Assembly: GCA_030682405.1 (NCBI GenBank) | Contig: JAUXOF010000060.1 | Span: 1 to 55,154, forward strand | Length of the DNA stretch: 55,154 bases | Reading direction: 5' to 3' | Source of the DNA: Thermodesulfovibrionales bacterium | Lineage (GTDB): Bacteria; Nitrospirota; Thermodesulfovibrionia; Thermodesulfovibrionales; JdFR-86 | Shown: one piece after another, positions 32,771 through 41,056 of the stretch | Numbering within the stretch: position 1 is the stretch's first letter | How the letters are laid out: each line of letters opens with the position of its first letter | Notes under the pieces: generated by a model | The model's input: only the letters and a program-made list of their open reading frames with translations | Databases searched by the model: none | What the model was told of the DNA's origin: nothing | Made by a program: the position numbers and the translations under genes

Positions 32771-33808
32771 CTAATACACCATCCACTGCTCCGGCAGGAA
32801 GAGCCTCTCGTAGGTCATGAGTGCGAACCTATCGGTCATGCCTGCTATGAAGTCACAGACCATGCGCCTTTTGTTGGGCCTTTGTTCTACCGGTATGTCT
32901 TTAAATACCTCTTCCGGGTGCTCAAGGTAATAGGCGTAGAGGTCAAGGAGTATCTTCTTTGCCTTCCTGAACTCCTGCTTGGCCCTTGCGTTCTCATACA
33001 CCCGCTCGTAAAGGAAGTCCCTGAGCCTGTTGACCTGCCCGTAAACCGCATCGCTCATCCTGAGTTCATTAAGGTCAGTCTTAAGGGATGTGTATATGAA
33101 GTCCCTGACCATTGTGTCTATGCGCCTTGAATGGGTGTCTCCCAGCACTTTTGTTATCTCCGAAGGGATGTCGGACTTTTTTATGACGCCCGCCCTCTGT
33201 GCGTCGTCAAGGTCGTGGTTGAGATACGCTATGATGTCCGAGACCCTGACGACCTGCCCCTCAAGTGTCTCGGCGGCATCGGCCTTGGACAAGGGGATTA
33301 TAAGCCCCTTTCCCTTTGAGTGCTTCAGTATGCCGTCTCTGACCTCACCGGTAAGGTTAAGCCCCCTCCCGTCGTTTTCAAGGAAGTCCACCACCCTCAG
33401 GCTCTGCCTATAGTGCTCAAAGCCTCCGGGATGTATCTCCCTCATCACATCCTCGCCTGCATGGCCGAACGGGGTGTGCCCGAGGTCATGGCCGAGGGCC
33501 ACGGCCTCGGTAAGGTCTTCGTTGAGCCTCAATGCCCTTGCCGCGGTGCGGGCTATCTGGCTTACCTCAAGGACATGCGTAAGCCTCGTCCTATAGTGGT
33601 CTCCCTTTGGGGCAAGGAAAACCTGTGTCTTGTGCTTGAGCCTTCTGAACGACTTAGAGTGTATAATCCTGTCCCTGTCCCTCTGAAAGCACGTCCGTAT
33701 CTCGTCCTCTTTCTCCGGCCTGAGCCTGCCTTTGCTCTTTGAGCTAAGGCGCGCCTTGGGATGAAGGGTTTTTCTTTCTATCTCCTCTGTCTGCTCGCGA
33801 ATGGTCAT
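32771..33808 (-). CDS. dgt: Deoxyguanosinetriphosphate triphosphohydrolase-like protein
   Basis: The 345 aa HD-domain enzyme has H...HD ligands in [13 protein letters not shown] and [15 protein letters not shown] and the family start of [13 protein letters not shown]. dGTPases hydrolyse dNTPs to nucleosides and tripolyphosphate, and some act in phage defence by depleting dNTPs. The shorter non-enteric class, as here, may accept several dNTPs. It probably heads the minus group leading into the radical SAM gene, which has its own promoter. Confidence 0.93.
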   Translation of the reverse strand: MTIREQTEEIERKTLHPKARLSSKSKGRLRPEKEDEIRTCFQRDRDRIIHSKSFRRLKHKTQVFLAPKGDHYRTRLTHVLEVSQIARTAARALRLNEDLTEAVALGHDLGHTPFGHAGEDVMREIHPGGFEHYRQSLRVVDFLENDGRGLNLTGEVRDGILKHSKGKGLIIPLSKADAAETLEGQVVRVSDIIAYLNHDLDDAQRAGVIKKSDIPSEITKVLGDTHSRRIDTMVRDFIYTSLKTDLNELRMSDAVYGQVNRLRDFLYERVYENARAKQEFRKAKKILLDLYAYYLEHPEEVFKDIPVEQRPNKRRMVCDFIAGMTDRFALMTYERLFLPEQWMVY

Positions 33809-33855
33809 GTTATCACCAGTCTGAGTTTAAGTGAAAGGCGGCCTGATTTTCAATA

Positions 33856-34497
33856 TCAAGATATTTTCCTCAGCCTCGGCACAAACCCCGGCACTTCTTT
33901 CATGTACTTCCTGTACTCGTTCCCGAAGCGGCGGATGAGCCTCCTCTGTTCAATAAAAGCCCCAAAGATGAAATACATATCCGACAGGACGCTCACAGTG
34001 AGCCAGTTACGGGTGATTACGGGATTAAAAGAAAATATGATTATCCCGGCAAGATACAGCGGATGCCTTACTATGCCGTAAACCCCTGTTTTTATAAGCC
34101 CCTCTCCTGTCATGCCTTCGGCATCCCCTCCTGCCTGCCCTTTTACAATATACCTCCATGCCTGAGAAAAACCCATAAATTCAAACGGGTTTACGGCGCG
34201 GAGGGAAAGGATGCCTAATATGAAGCCCCCCGACTGGATGGCGTGCATGAGCAGCCTGAGCAGGAACGGGGCTTCATAGAGGGTGACATCAGGGATGCCG
34301 AGTATCAGATACACAGCGCCGAGTGTCGTAAGCGCACTAAAGCATGTGTATAGAAACCTGTAGAACGCCCTGACAAAGCCCCTGCCAAAAATCCTCCCTG
34401 TAAGGGCCTTGACGAAGCCTGCTGCAGAGAGGCTGTGCACAAAGGCAAATGAGAGGAATATGAGGGTTATGAGACCAACCGCTTCATGCCAGCCCAT
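33856..34497 (-). CDS. Isoprenylcysteine methyltransferase/NnrU-like membrane protein
   Basis: The 213 aa protein has five to six transmembrane segments. The C-terminal motif VYGIVRHPLYLAGII followed by RRLIRRFGNEYRKYMKEVPGFVP is shared by isoprenylcysteine carboxyl methyltransferases and phospholipid methyltransferases. The lipid or protein substrate is unknown. The gene is 8 bases after the siroheme synthase gene, which suggests a shared mRNA. Confidence 0.75.
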   Translation of the reverse strand: MGWHEAVGLITLIFLSFAFVHSLSAAGFVKALTGRIFGRGFVRAFYRFLYTCFSALTTLGAVYLILGIPDVTLYEAPFLLRLLMHAIQSGGFILGILSLRAVNPFEFMGFSQAWRYIVKGQAGGDAEGMTGEGLIKTGVYGIVRHPLYLAGIIIFSFNPVITRNWLTVSVLSDMYFIFGAFIEQRRLIRRFGNEYRKYMKEVPGFVPRLRKIS

Positions 34498-34505
34498 GCC
34501 GGTTG

Positions 34506-35129
34506 TCAGGCCTTCGCCTTTTTGGCCAATGCCCTTAACTTCTTCGTTACAGCAGGGGATGCCAATGACTTAAGCAGCCTCTCCTTGAGCTTTTTGTCCT
34601 TAATCCCGGAGACGGCTCCGGCCCTCAATTTTCCGAGCGAGCCAAGATACGTGCCGAAAATATCCGGATAAAGAGTCTCAAGCTCCATCCTTATCGTCTT
34701 TGCCATGGCAGGGCTTGTGCCTGAGGTGGAGACTGCAATTACAAGCGGCCCTCTCCGGACTGTGGAAGGCACTATGAAGCTGCAAAGAGAAGGCGTGTCC
34801 ACGACATTGACAGGGGTATTTCCGGCATCGGATGAAACCCTCTTGTTCTCCTCATAAGAGTCCGTGGCCGCTATGACAAGGAACGCCCCCCTGAGGTCCG
34901 ATTTCCTGTAAGGCCGGCTTATGTGCCTGAACCTGCCTTTTGTTTTTTCCTTCTGGAGATTTACGCTCAGCCCGGGGCTTATGACCCTGACGGAAGCCCC
35001 AGCCTTAAGCAGGGCCATGACCTTTCTTCCGGCAACCCTGCCTCCGCCGACGACAACGCAGTCCCTGCCCTTGAGGTCAAGGAATACGGGATAGTAGCAG
35101 TTATTTGTCACTTTCCTTTGGCGCGGCAA
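34506..35129 (-). CDS. Precorrin-2 dehydrogenase/siroheme synthase N-terminal protein
   Basis: The 207 aa protein has the NAD-binding motif VVVGGGRVAGRK and the siroheme dimerisation segment (SLCSFIVPSTVRRGPLVIAVSTSGTSPAMAK). Such stand-alone forms oxidise precorrin-2 to sirohydrochlorin and may insert iron. Siroheme serves sulfite and nitrite reductases, and the intermediate also feeds alternative haem synthesis. The start overlaps the bamD 3' end by 29 bases. A later start cannot be excluded because the conserved region begins at YYPVFLDLKG. Confidence 0.9.
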   Translation of the reverse strand: MPRQRKVTNNCYYPVFLDLKGRDCVVVGGGRVAGRKVMALLKAGASVRVISPGLSVNLQKEKTKGRFRHISRPYRKSDLRGAFLVIAATDSYEENKRVSSDAGNTPVNVVDTPSLCSFIVPSTVRRGPLVIAVSTSGTSPAMAKTIRMELETLYPDIFGTYLGSLGKLRAGAVSGIKDKKLKERLLKSLASPAVTKKLRALAKKAKA

Positions 35130-35868
35130 AGGCCTTTTTCGCCTCCTCCAATGCCTTGCTTTCCGGGTATTTTTCGGAAAGGAGCTTCATGTACCCGTCC
35201 GCCTTTTCCCCCTCGCCGAGTTCCCTGTATGAAACCGCAATGCGGTATAGGGCATCAGCCTCCTTTTTATATTCAGGGAATTGCTCAAGCAGCCCCAGAA
35301 ACCTTCCGAGCGCCCCTTTATATACCTTCTTCTTGAAATAAAAATTGCCGACCATGAACTCGTAGTCCGCCATTATATCCCTGCACCTTTGCATCTTCGG
35401 CGCCACGTCCTCTGCATACGGGTTCCTCGGGTGCTTCCGCATGAGGGCCTCAAACTCCGCAAGGGCCTTCACAGTAGCGGCATACCCCCTTTCCATGTCT
35501 TCTATCTGGCCGTAGTAGACCATGGCGATTTGGTACTGGGCGTAAGGCGCAAACTTGTAATCGGGATAAAGCTCAAGAAAGGCCCTGAACTCTTCAACCG
35601 CAAGGTCGGACTCCTCCTCCTTAAGATACGAATCCCCTATCCTGAGTGCGGCAAGCGGGCCGTAGACCCCCATTGCATCCTTGCCTTTGACCTCGTTCAG
35701 GAGCTTCCTTGCCTCTTCAAATTTTTTCTTCTCCATGAAATCGTTCGCCTTCGTGTACGCCGCCTCCGGGTCGAAACTGACGGGTTTCACGCCTTTCTTA
35801 GCGCACCCGGCAAAGACAACAATGTGGAGGATAAGCGCGGCATAGGCCAGTAAGCGTAATTTCCTCAT
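35101..35868 (-). CDS. bamD: BamD-like outer-membrane assembly lipoprotein
   Basis: The product of about 255 aa has a lipoprotein signal (hydrophobic run followed by the lipobox VFAGC) and five TPR-like repeats (AVEEFRAFLELYPDYKFA, LGRFLGLLEQFPEYKKEA and others) as in BamD. BamD helps BamA insert beta-barrel proteins, so its presence indicates a Gram-negative envelope. ATG 35868 is chosen because the signal peptide begins there and a promoter lies just upstream. A longer frame reaches 35979 but would add a basic tail before the signal. Confidence 0.88.
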   Translation of the reverse strand: MRKLRLLAYAALILHIVVFAGCAKKGVKPVSFDPEAAYTKANDFMEKKKFEEARKLLNEVKGKDAMGVYGPLAALRIGDSYLKEEESDLAVEEFRAFLELYPDYKFAPYAQYQIAMVYYGQIEDMERGYAATVKALAEFEALMRKHPRNPYAEDVAPKMQRCRDIMADYEFMVGNFYFKKKVYKGALGRFLGLLEQFPEYKKEADALYRIAVSYRELGEGEKADGYMKLLSEKYPESKALEEAKKAFAAPKESDK

Positions 35869-35874
35869 CCTGTT

Positions 35875-35904
35875 ATTAAAGCCTTTCAGAATTGTTTTCG
35901 TCAA
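35875..35904 (-). promoter_or_regulatory. Leaderless-type promoter of bamD
   Basis: TTGACG (35899-35904), 18 bases, TTTAAT (35875-35880), then exactly 6 bases to ATG 35868. Confidence 0.6.
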
Positions 35905-36061
35905 GGACACCCCGCCGTCCCTCATCTCCCTGATCCTGCCGTTTACTTTTCTCTCCATTTTGCGGTATCTTTTCCCCATAGAAAGCGACCTCCTTTTGAT
36001 TTGTTTTCAGCGAATCATTTTAATCGGGGGTCGCTTCCTACTTCAACAACTTACAGGGACA

Positions 36062-37351
36062 TCATCCATGACCTGAGAGCGAGAAACGTTGAAAGTTCTC
36101 CTTATCAAGCTCGTTATCTATCTTCATTAAAGGCTCCGGCTCAAGATTAAAGAGAAAAGCTACGCCGAAAATATTCATTATAAAAGGCGTGCCCGGATTT
36201 AATATAAAATGAGTTCCTTCTATATGACCGCAGGGAGTGCATTGCTTGCTAATAAAAAGATTGTTTGGAAAAGAACGTTTGCCAAGAATGAAATCTCGTG
36301 CGGTATCGTATCTGCAATCTAACGCCATAGGCAGACCATTGCGTATGCAGATTATTCCTAGTGCAATTTTATAAAGAGACCGCCCCAGAAGCTTAGGGTC
36401 GAATTTCTTTCTGCCTTGCATAGATAATGTGCCTCTAACATGTTCACCGGTTTCTTCCATGTTGAGTCCAAACTTAGGATTATTCTGCTTGATTATTATT
36501 TCCCTTGGACTAATTTTCTCAATAGCCATGTTCTGATACCGTGCTGTCAGAAATTTACCCGTCTTAGGATTGTAAGGTAGAACCAATGTCCTTAAGAAAG
36601 ATATAATGTCGTGTTCTACTAACTGCTGGTCTAATTCTGAAAGGACACCATTGTTACAATTATCACATACTTGACCTGGCGGAAGGATTACTTCAGTATT
36701 TCCCAAAGACTCGGGATAAACATGTTCTTCAGATTTAAAGCTTCCAGTTTTAGTTAAGCAATATATGCACTGATGAGATTTGACATTGTTGGGCTCTGGA
36801 ATGTGCTTCGTTTTTTCAGCTTCTCTTATAATGTTGTATAAATACTCACATAACTTGTAGACATCAAAGCAGTATGAATAAAATGCATATATCATATATT
36901 GAGGAATTATAAGATATCCGTGAAGGTCTTTAATTCTATTAGCTTCAATTTCTTTCTCGTCAAAAAACTCACCCTTAGAGTAAATAAGGTAAAAGTCCAG
37001 TCCACGTAATCGTTCGCCAGTTTTCTTGAGCTCTAATAGTATTGGCCCCGTTTCTAACAATTGAACTTCTTTATCGAAAAGTTCCTTATCCGATGAAGGA
37101 ATGAAACCATTTTCGAGTAAGAGAGTAGCAATATCTTTATAATTCAATCTGCTTCCTGGATCAGCTAATGGTTTAATGACTGTAGCAAAACGTGCAATTT
37201 CGTGTTTCGGGGGAAGCCGCAAATTTATATTCGCGCCCTTATTAATTTCGAAATTGAAACTAAAGCCAATGTCTTTCTTGGGCATAGCTTCAACCGCACT
37301 TCTCACAAGATGAAATTGGTTCTTGAATTTTTTTAATTTATCCCAATCCAT
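36062..37351 (-). CDS. AT-rich hypothetical protein with an HNH-type zinc site
   Basis: The 429 aa protein carries an HNH_5-like module in its middle: Cys195 and Cys198 (CIYC), EHVYPESLGN with His210, then Cys229 and Cys232 (CDNCNNG). This is the form of HNH nucleases with two CxxC zinc knuckles. The first 190 and last 170 residues are not recognised. The gene is strongly AT-rich against its surroundings and is probably imported. It is driven by copy B of the promoter/leader element. A defence or selfish endonuclease role is plausible but unproven. Confidence 0.6.
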   Translation of the reverse strand: MDWDKLKKFKNQFHLVRSAVEAMPKKDIGFSFNFEINKGANINLRLPPKHEIARFATVIKPLADPGSRLNYKDIATLLLENGFIPSSDKELFDKEVQLLETGPILLELKKTGERLRGLDFYLIYSKGEFFDEKEIEANRIKDLHGYLIIPQYMIYAFYSYCFDVYKLCEYLYNIIREAEKTKHIPEPNNVKSHQCIYCLTKTGSFKSEEHVYPESLGNTEVILPPGQVCDNCNNGVLSELDQQLVEHDIISFLRTLVLPYNPKTGKFLTARYQNMAIEKISPREIIIKQNNPKFGLNMEETGEHVRGTLSMQGRKKFDPKLLGRSLYKIALGIICIRNGLPMALDCRYDTARDFILGKRSFPNNLFISKQCTPCGHIEGTHFILNPGTPFIMNIFGVAFLFNLEPEPLMKIDNELDKENFQRFSLSGHG

Positions 37352-37378
37352 TTGATAATTCCTTCTTACGAGCGTTTG

Positions 37379-37487
37379 GATGTTGTCCCTTCTTTTCGTT
37401 GAAGTAGGAAGGACTCCGGCCTGCCTGTGCGATGCACGCAGACAGGTTACATTATACTAAGCCGCCTCCTTCCTGTCAGGAGATTTT
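37379..37487 (-). promoter_or_regulatory. Promoter and structured leader, copy B of a repeated element
   Basis: On the minus strand CTGACA (37474-37479), 17 bases and a perfect TATAAT (37451-37456) drive the HNH-type gene. The expected transcript begins in an imperfect 12-base-pair hairpin (about 37419-37446) absent from copy A. GTCCTTCCT then faces AGAAGGGAC in the leader. Flanks shared with copy A (2602-2699) include ATGTTGTCCCTTC, AGGAAGGACTCCG and CGCCTCCTTCCTGTCA. Confidence 0.6.
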
Positions 37488-37528
37488 TTGCTGCAACCGC
37501 CCGCGAATAGATTCATCCACAGGTCTCT

Positions 37529-37831
37529 TCACCCTCTTTTCCTGAAGACCTTCATGCCCGGCATAACGAGTTCAAGCCCGTTCATGAGACGCTGGGGTAT
37601 GGTCTCGGCCTCTCCGAGCACAAGGCAGCCGTTTTTGGAAAGGCAACCGGAGAGGTATTTCAAAACCCTTTCGTTGAGTTCCCGCTCGAAGTATATGAGG
37701 ACATTACGGCAGAGGATAAGATGATAATCCGAAAATATCCCCTCCCTCGGAGGAGTGCGGCTTGCAAGGTCGTGGTATATGAATGTCACCATAGACCGTA
37801 TCTCGTCCTTAAGCCTGCAAGCATCGCCATT
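37529..37831 (-). pseudogene. Remnant of a CheR chemotaxis methyltransferase
   Basis: The open stretch reads a CheR C-terminus: VTFIYHDL, FSDYHLILCRNVLIYFERE and LVLGEAETIP. This covers only about the last third of the methyltransferase domain; the N-terminal CheR domain and SAM-binding loop are missing. Upstream in frame the sequence meets a TAA at 37832-37834. The longest ATG-started ORF within it begins at 37792 and gives 87 aa, too short to work. It lies directly behind copy B of the promoter/leader element, so the loss may be linked to the insertion of the HNH cassette. No other chemotaxis gene is present. Confidence 0.75.
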
Positions 37832-37899
37832 TTACCTGATAAAATATTTATCCATCGGGCATATTCGTCTCCCCGCAGGCATCTTCGTCTCCCCGGTCG

Positions 37900-39012
37900 T
37901 CAGCTTAAAAACTCCCTGAAGATGTTCATGTATGAAAGCAGTGCCTTTCCGTCCATCTCCTTGTTAAGCCAGAGCCTCATGGATGCCTCTTTTACAGAGG
38001 GATTCCGGTGCATCGAGATGAACTTCTCTATCAGCCCTTCGCTATTGCCAAAAAGCGACCAGAGCTTTTTCATGAAGAGAAACCTTGCATAGAACCTCTT
38101 CCTCCAGAACTTTTTATATGCGTCCGGCCTTCCTGAGGCCACGGCCTCTGCTGCAAAACTTCCCGCCTTCATCGCATAATAAATGCCTTCAAAAGTAAAG
38201 GGCATCACCTGCCCTGCCGCATCACCTGCAAAGAGTATCCTTCCTCTGTTAAAAAGCCCGCCTCCCCATAGCGGCATCCTCCACCCCCGTAAGGGGGCGG
38301 CGACTGAACCCTGGTGGCCGGGTTCGTAACCCCTTCTTGAGAGGAAATTTTCAAGAAGGCCCCTGAGGTTTTCCGGCCTGACGCTTCCCGTGCCTATGGA
38401 TATTCCTCCGGCTGCGGGAAAGACCCATGAATAAAACTTAGGCGCATGGGACTGCCCGAACCAGAACTCGCATGCGTCCTGCTCGCCCGGAAGGATTTTT
38501 GAGAGCGTAAAGATGGAGGCAGGGGGTTTAAGCCCCAAGGATGCAAGGGACTTTGAGCCTGCCCCGTCTGCGGCGATAACATAATCCGAAGTTATCGTCC
38601 GTAAGAAACCGTTTATCACAACCTCGGAGACAACCTCATCCCCTGTCTCGGCAAATCCCTTGAACTCCGCCTCAATGACCTCTGCGCCCGCCTTTTTTGC
38701 CTCTTCCCTCAGGCAGGAGTCGAACCCCCCGCGCTCCACCATGGCCATGAAGCCGCCCTCAAGCTCAAGCTCCGCCTCTTTGCCCTTTGGAGAGACAACC
38801 CTGATTTTTCTGACCTCCCTTTTAATCAGATGCCTGGGCAGGTCGAGTTCATTAAATGCGCTTGAGGGCATTACCCCTCCGCAGGGCTTTACGAACGAGG
38901 GGTTTTTCTCTATGAGGATTGTGTCTATGCCGCTTCCTGCCAGATGCCTTGCTGCGGTGGAGCCTGAAGGCCCTCCGCCTATGACAAGGGCTTTTGTACG
39001 GATGGGCTTCAT
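37900..39012 (-). CDS. Geranylgeranyl reductase-family flavoprotein
   Basis: The 370 aa FAD-dependent oxidoreductase has GGGPSGSTAARHLA at the N-terminus, the PCGGVMPSSAF motif and GDAAGQVMPFTFEGIYYAM. Relatives reduce double bonds of isoprenoid chains such as menaquinone side chains or geranylgeranyl lipids. ATG 39012 gives MKPIRTKALVIGG; the longer frame from 39033 adds only seven residues. The substrate cannot be assigned here. Confidence 0.85.
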   Translation of the reverse strand: MKPIRTKALVIGGGPSGSTAARHLAGSGIDTILIEKNPSFVKPCGGVMPSSAFNELDLPRHLIKREVRKIRVVSPKGKEAELELEGGFMAMVERGGFDSCLREEAKKAGAEVIEAEFKGFAETGDEVVSEVVINGFLRTITSDYVIAADGAGSKSLASLGLKPPASIFTLSKILPGEQDACEFWFGQSHAPKFYSWVFPAAGGISIGTGSVRPENLRGLLENFLSRRGYEPGHQGSVAAPLRGWRMPLWGGGLFNRGRILFAGDAAGQVMPFTFEGIYYAMKAGSFAAEAVASGRPDAYKKFWRKRFYARFLFMKKLWSLFGNSEGLIEKFISMHRNPSVKEASMRLWLNKEMDGKALLSYMNIFREFLS

Positions 39013-39067
39013 AAATTCAGCGCCCCGGCCCATTGCTCAAGCGGACGGTAAAGGGGCACCGTGCCTC

Positions 39068-39577
39068 TCAGAACCCGGGCGGGAACGGGCAGTGTATACG
39101 CGCCTTTCTGGCGCTGAGGCTGCCGTTAAGGAAATAAGCCGAAATCTTGAAGAAAAACCTCCCCACGCTGCCTGAGACCGTTCCGTCCCTGTTTTCCCCC
39201 CAAATCATCGTCTTTTCGTTGTTGTTTATGGCGATTATGAGGTATATGTTTTCGGCCTTCATCCCCTTTATGTCCTCTTCGCTCGGGATGGACAGGCCCT
39301 TTGTATCTCCGAACTGGGTGTGAGAATGAAAATCCCCCACGATTTCAAGCTTGTCGAACTTATCAAGGATAGGCTCTATCTTCCTGTGGTTTTTGTGGTG
39401 GTATATGACCCCCTTGTGCCTCCTGCTTGCCGTCTGGAAACTAAAGGCATGCTCCACTATGAACCTGTCCTCGAGCCTGTAGCCGAGAAGATAGCCGAGG
39501 CACTCCCTCTTATAGACCTCAGCCGAGCTCAAGAGCAGGTCTATGAAGGCATTTTCGGAGACATACACCCTCTTCAT
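39068..39577 (-). CDS. JAMM/MPN-domain metalloprotease-like protein
   Basis: The 169 aa protein keeps the complete JAMM zinc site: Glu25 in ECLGYLLG, H84-S-H86 in GDFHSHTQF and S99-x2-D102 in IPSEED. JAMM enzymes cut isopeptide or peptide bonds after ubiquitin-like folds; bacterial ones also release cysteine from sulfur-carrier proteins. There is no ubiquitin-like, E1-like or sulfur-carrier gene beside it. ATG 39577 follows the usp stop by 11 bases. It is the last gene of the birA-coaX-galT-usp group. Confidence 0.8.
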   Translation of the reverse strand: MKRVYVSENAFIDLLLSSAEVYKRECLGYLLGYRLEDRFIVEHAFSFQTASRRHKGVIYHHKNHRKIEPILDKFDKLEIVGDFHSHTQFGDTKGLSIPSEEDIKGMKAENIYLIIAINNNEKTMIWGENRDGTVSGSVGRFFFKISAYFLNGSLSARKARIHCPFPPGF

Positions 39578-39588
39578 GGAAACAGCGC

Positions 39589-40038
39589 TCACTTTGCGGA
39601 AGGCACCCTCACCGTAAGCACCGGGCACGGAGCGTTTCTTACGGCCTTTGAGGCCGTGCTCCCGAAGAGCACCCTGTCAAGCCCCTTTCTGCCGTGAGTG
39701 CCCATCACAAGGAGGTCAATGCCGTTTCCCACGATAAATTTGACAATCTCCTCGTGAGGTATGCCCTTTACTGTAACGCGCTCGATGTCCTTATGTCCCC
39801 TCAGTTCCTCCACGCAGCACTTCTGAAGCTCCTTGCCCGCGGCAATCTCCATGTCCTTATAGACCTCATCCATGCTGGTATGAGGGACATACCAGCCCGA
39901 GGCCGTGGCGATGTCGTAAATCACGTGGAGGATATAAAGTTTTGCCCCGTACTTTTTCACGAGGTCGGCCAGCAAAGGCACAGCCACCAGAGAGCCCTCC
40001 GAGAAATCGGTCGGGTAAAGAATCCTTTTAATTTCCAT
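39589..40038 (-). CDS. Universal stress protein (UspA family)
   Basis: The 149 aa protein has the UspA start KRILYPTDFSEGS and the ATP-binding motif MGTHGRKGLDRVLFGSTA. Proteins with G-2x-G-9x-G(S/T), as here, generally bind ATP. A GGAGG Shine-Dalgarno is present. Located one base after galT in the same operon. Confidence 0.93.
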   Translation of the reverse strand: MEIKRILYPTDFSEGSLVAVPLLADLVKKYGAKLYILHVIYDIATASGWYVPHTSMDEVYKDMEIAAGKELQKCCVEELRGHKDIERVTVKGIPHEEIVKFIVGNGIDLLVMGTHGRKGLDRVLFGSTASKAVRNAPCPVLTVRVPSAK

Positions 40039-40039
40039 A

Positions 40040-41056
40040 TCAAGCCTCCTTCAAGTATTTTGCCGCGTCCTCCGGCGTTGTAGTCAGGACGTAGAAGTCC
40101 GAACCCCACTCAAAGCCCGATGACCTTACAAGCCTCGGCGTAACCTCTATGTGCCAGTGGAAATCGTCCCCGAGCGTATGCCAGTGGTCCCTTCTGGGAA
40201 TCCTGTTGGGCGCGGTGTGCACAACGTAATGAAAGGCCGGCTCATCCAACACCCCCCTGAGCTTCTTAAGCAGCGAGGTCATCAGCACGCTGAGGTCGTC
40301 CAACTCATCGCCGCTCATATCCTGAAACGCACAGCTATGCCTTTTCGGCATCACCCAGAAGTCGAACGGGAACTTCGGGGCATAGGGGCAGAAGGCTATG
40401 AAATGGCCGCTGTCGGCTATCACCCTTGCGCCTGCTCTCTGCTCCTCGGTCATTATGTCGCAGAATATGCACCGCTCCTTATAGGCGTAATAATGCTTTG
40501 CGCTGTCAAGCTCCTCCTTCAGAAGCTTTGGGATTACAGGGGTTGCGGTAATCTCGGAATGGGAATGGGAGTACATCGCCCCGGCGCCCCGGCCTGAGTT
40601 CTTGCAGATGAAGATGTATCTCATGCGCGCGTCTTTTTCAAGGTCCGCCATCCTTTCCTTATAAAGGGAAAATACCTTCTTCACCTGCTCGCTGCCCATG
40701 TCCTCGGCCCTTAGTCCGTGTTCCGGGGTCTCTATTAATATCTCGTTTGCGCCCACGCTGTTCATCCTGTCATACATGCCCACGCCCCTTCTGTCAAGGT
40801 CGCCCTCTATATGGAGAATCGGCTTGGGGTTCGGTATCACCCTTGCGGCCCAGCCCGGCGTATTGGGCTCGGTGCCGTTGGCCCTTATGGCCGCAATCTC
40901 CGGAGGTGTTTCAGCCTCCCTGCCGGCGCAGAAAACGCAGGACGCCTTTTCCTCGGCCCGGCGCGTCATCTTTCTCGCATAGTCCTCGGGCTTTAAGGAG
41001 TAATCAAGTATCGCCACCCACCTGTTTAACAGCGGGTCTTTTCTCAGCTCATGCAT
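40040..41056 (-). CDS. galT: Galactose-1-phosphate uridylyltransferase-like protein
   Basis: The 338 aa HIT-superfamily protein has CVFCAG and CIFCDI zinc-type cysteine pairs and the nucleophile histidine region SHSHSEITATP, then FHWHIEVTPRL. GalT moves UMP between UDP-glucose and galactose-1-phosphate. The canonical active site is H-P-H-x-Q; here the Q position is E. Related proteins include ADP-glucose phosphorylases and other nucleotidylyltransferases, so substrate choice is uncertain. It overlaps coaX by 8 bases. Confidence 0.85.
   Translation of the reverse strand: MHELRKDPLLNRWVAILDYSLKPEDYARKMTRRAEEKASCVFCAGREAETPPEIAAIRANGTEPNTPGWAARVIPNPKPILHIEGDLDRRGVGMYDRMNSVGANEILIETPEHGLRAEDMGSEQVKKVFSLYKERMADLEKDARMRYIFICKNSGRGAGAMYSHSHSEITATPVIPKLLKEELDSAKHYYAYKERCIFCDIMTEEQRAGARVIADSGHFIAFCPYAPKFPFDFWVMPKRHSCAFQDMSGDELDDLSVLMTSLLKKLRGVLDEPAFHYVVHTAPNRIPRRDHWHTLGDDFHWHIEVTPRLVRSSGFEWGSDFYVLTTTPEDAAKYLKEA

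Noticed and set aside
32510-33130. A 206-codon plus-strand frame opposite dgt
   Set aside because: It lies against the conserved HD hydrolase and shows no domain of its own.
37840-37890. TTCGTCTCCCC repeated twice downstream of the geranylgeranyl reductase-like gene
   Set aside because: Two 11-base copies without regular spacing do not make a CRISPR or an integration site.
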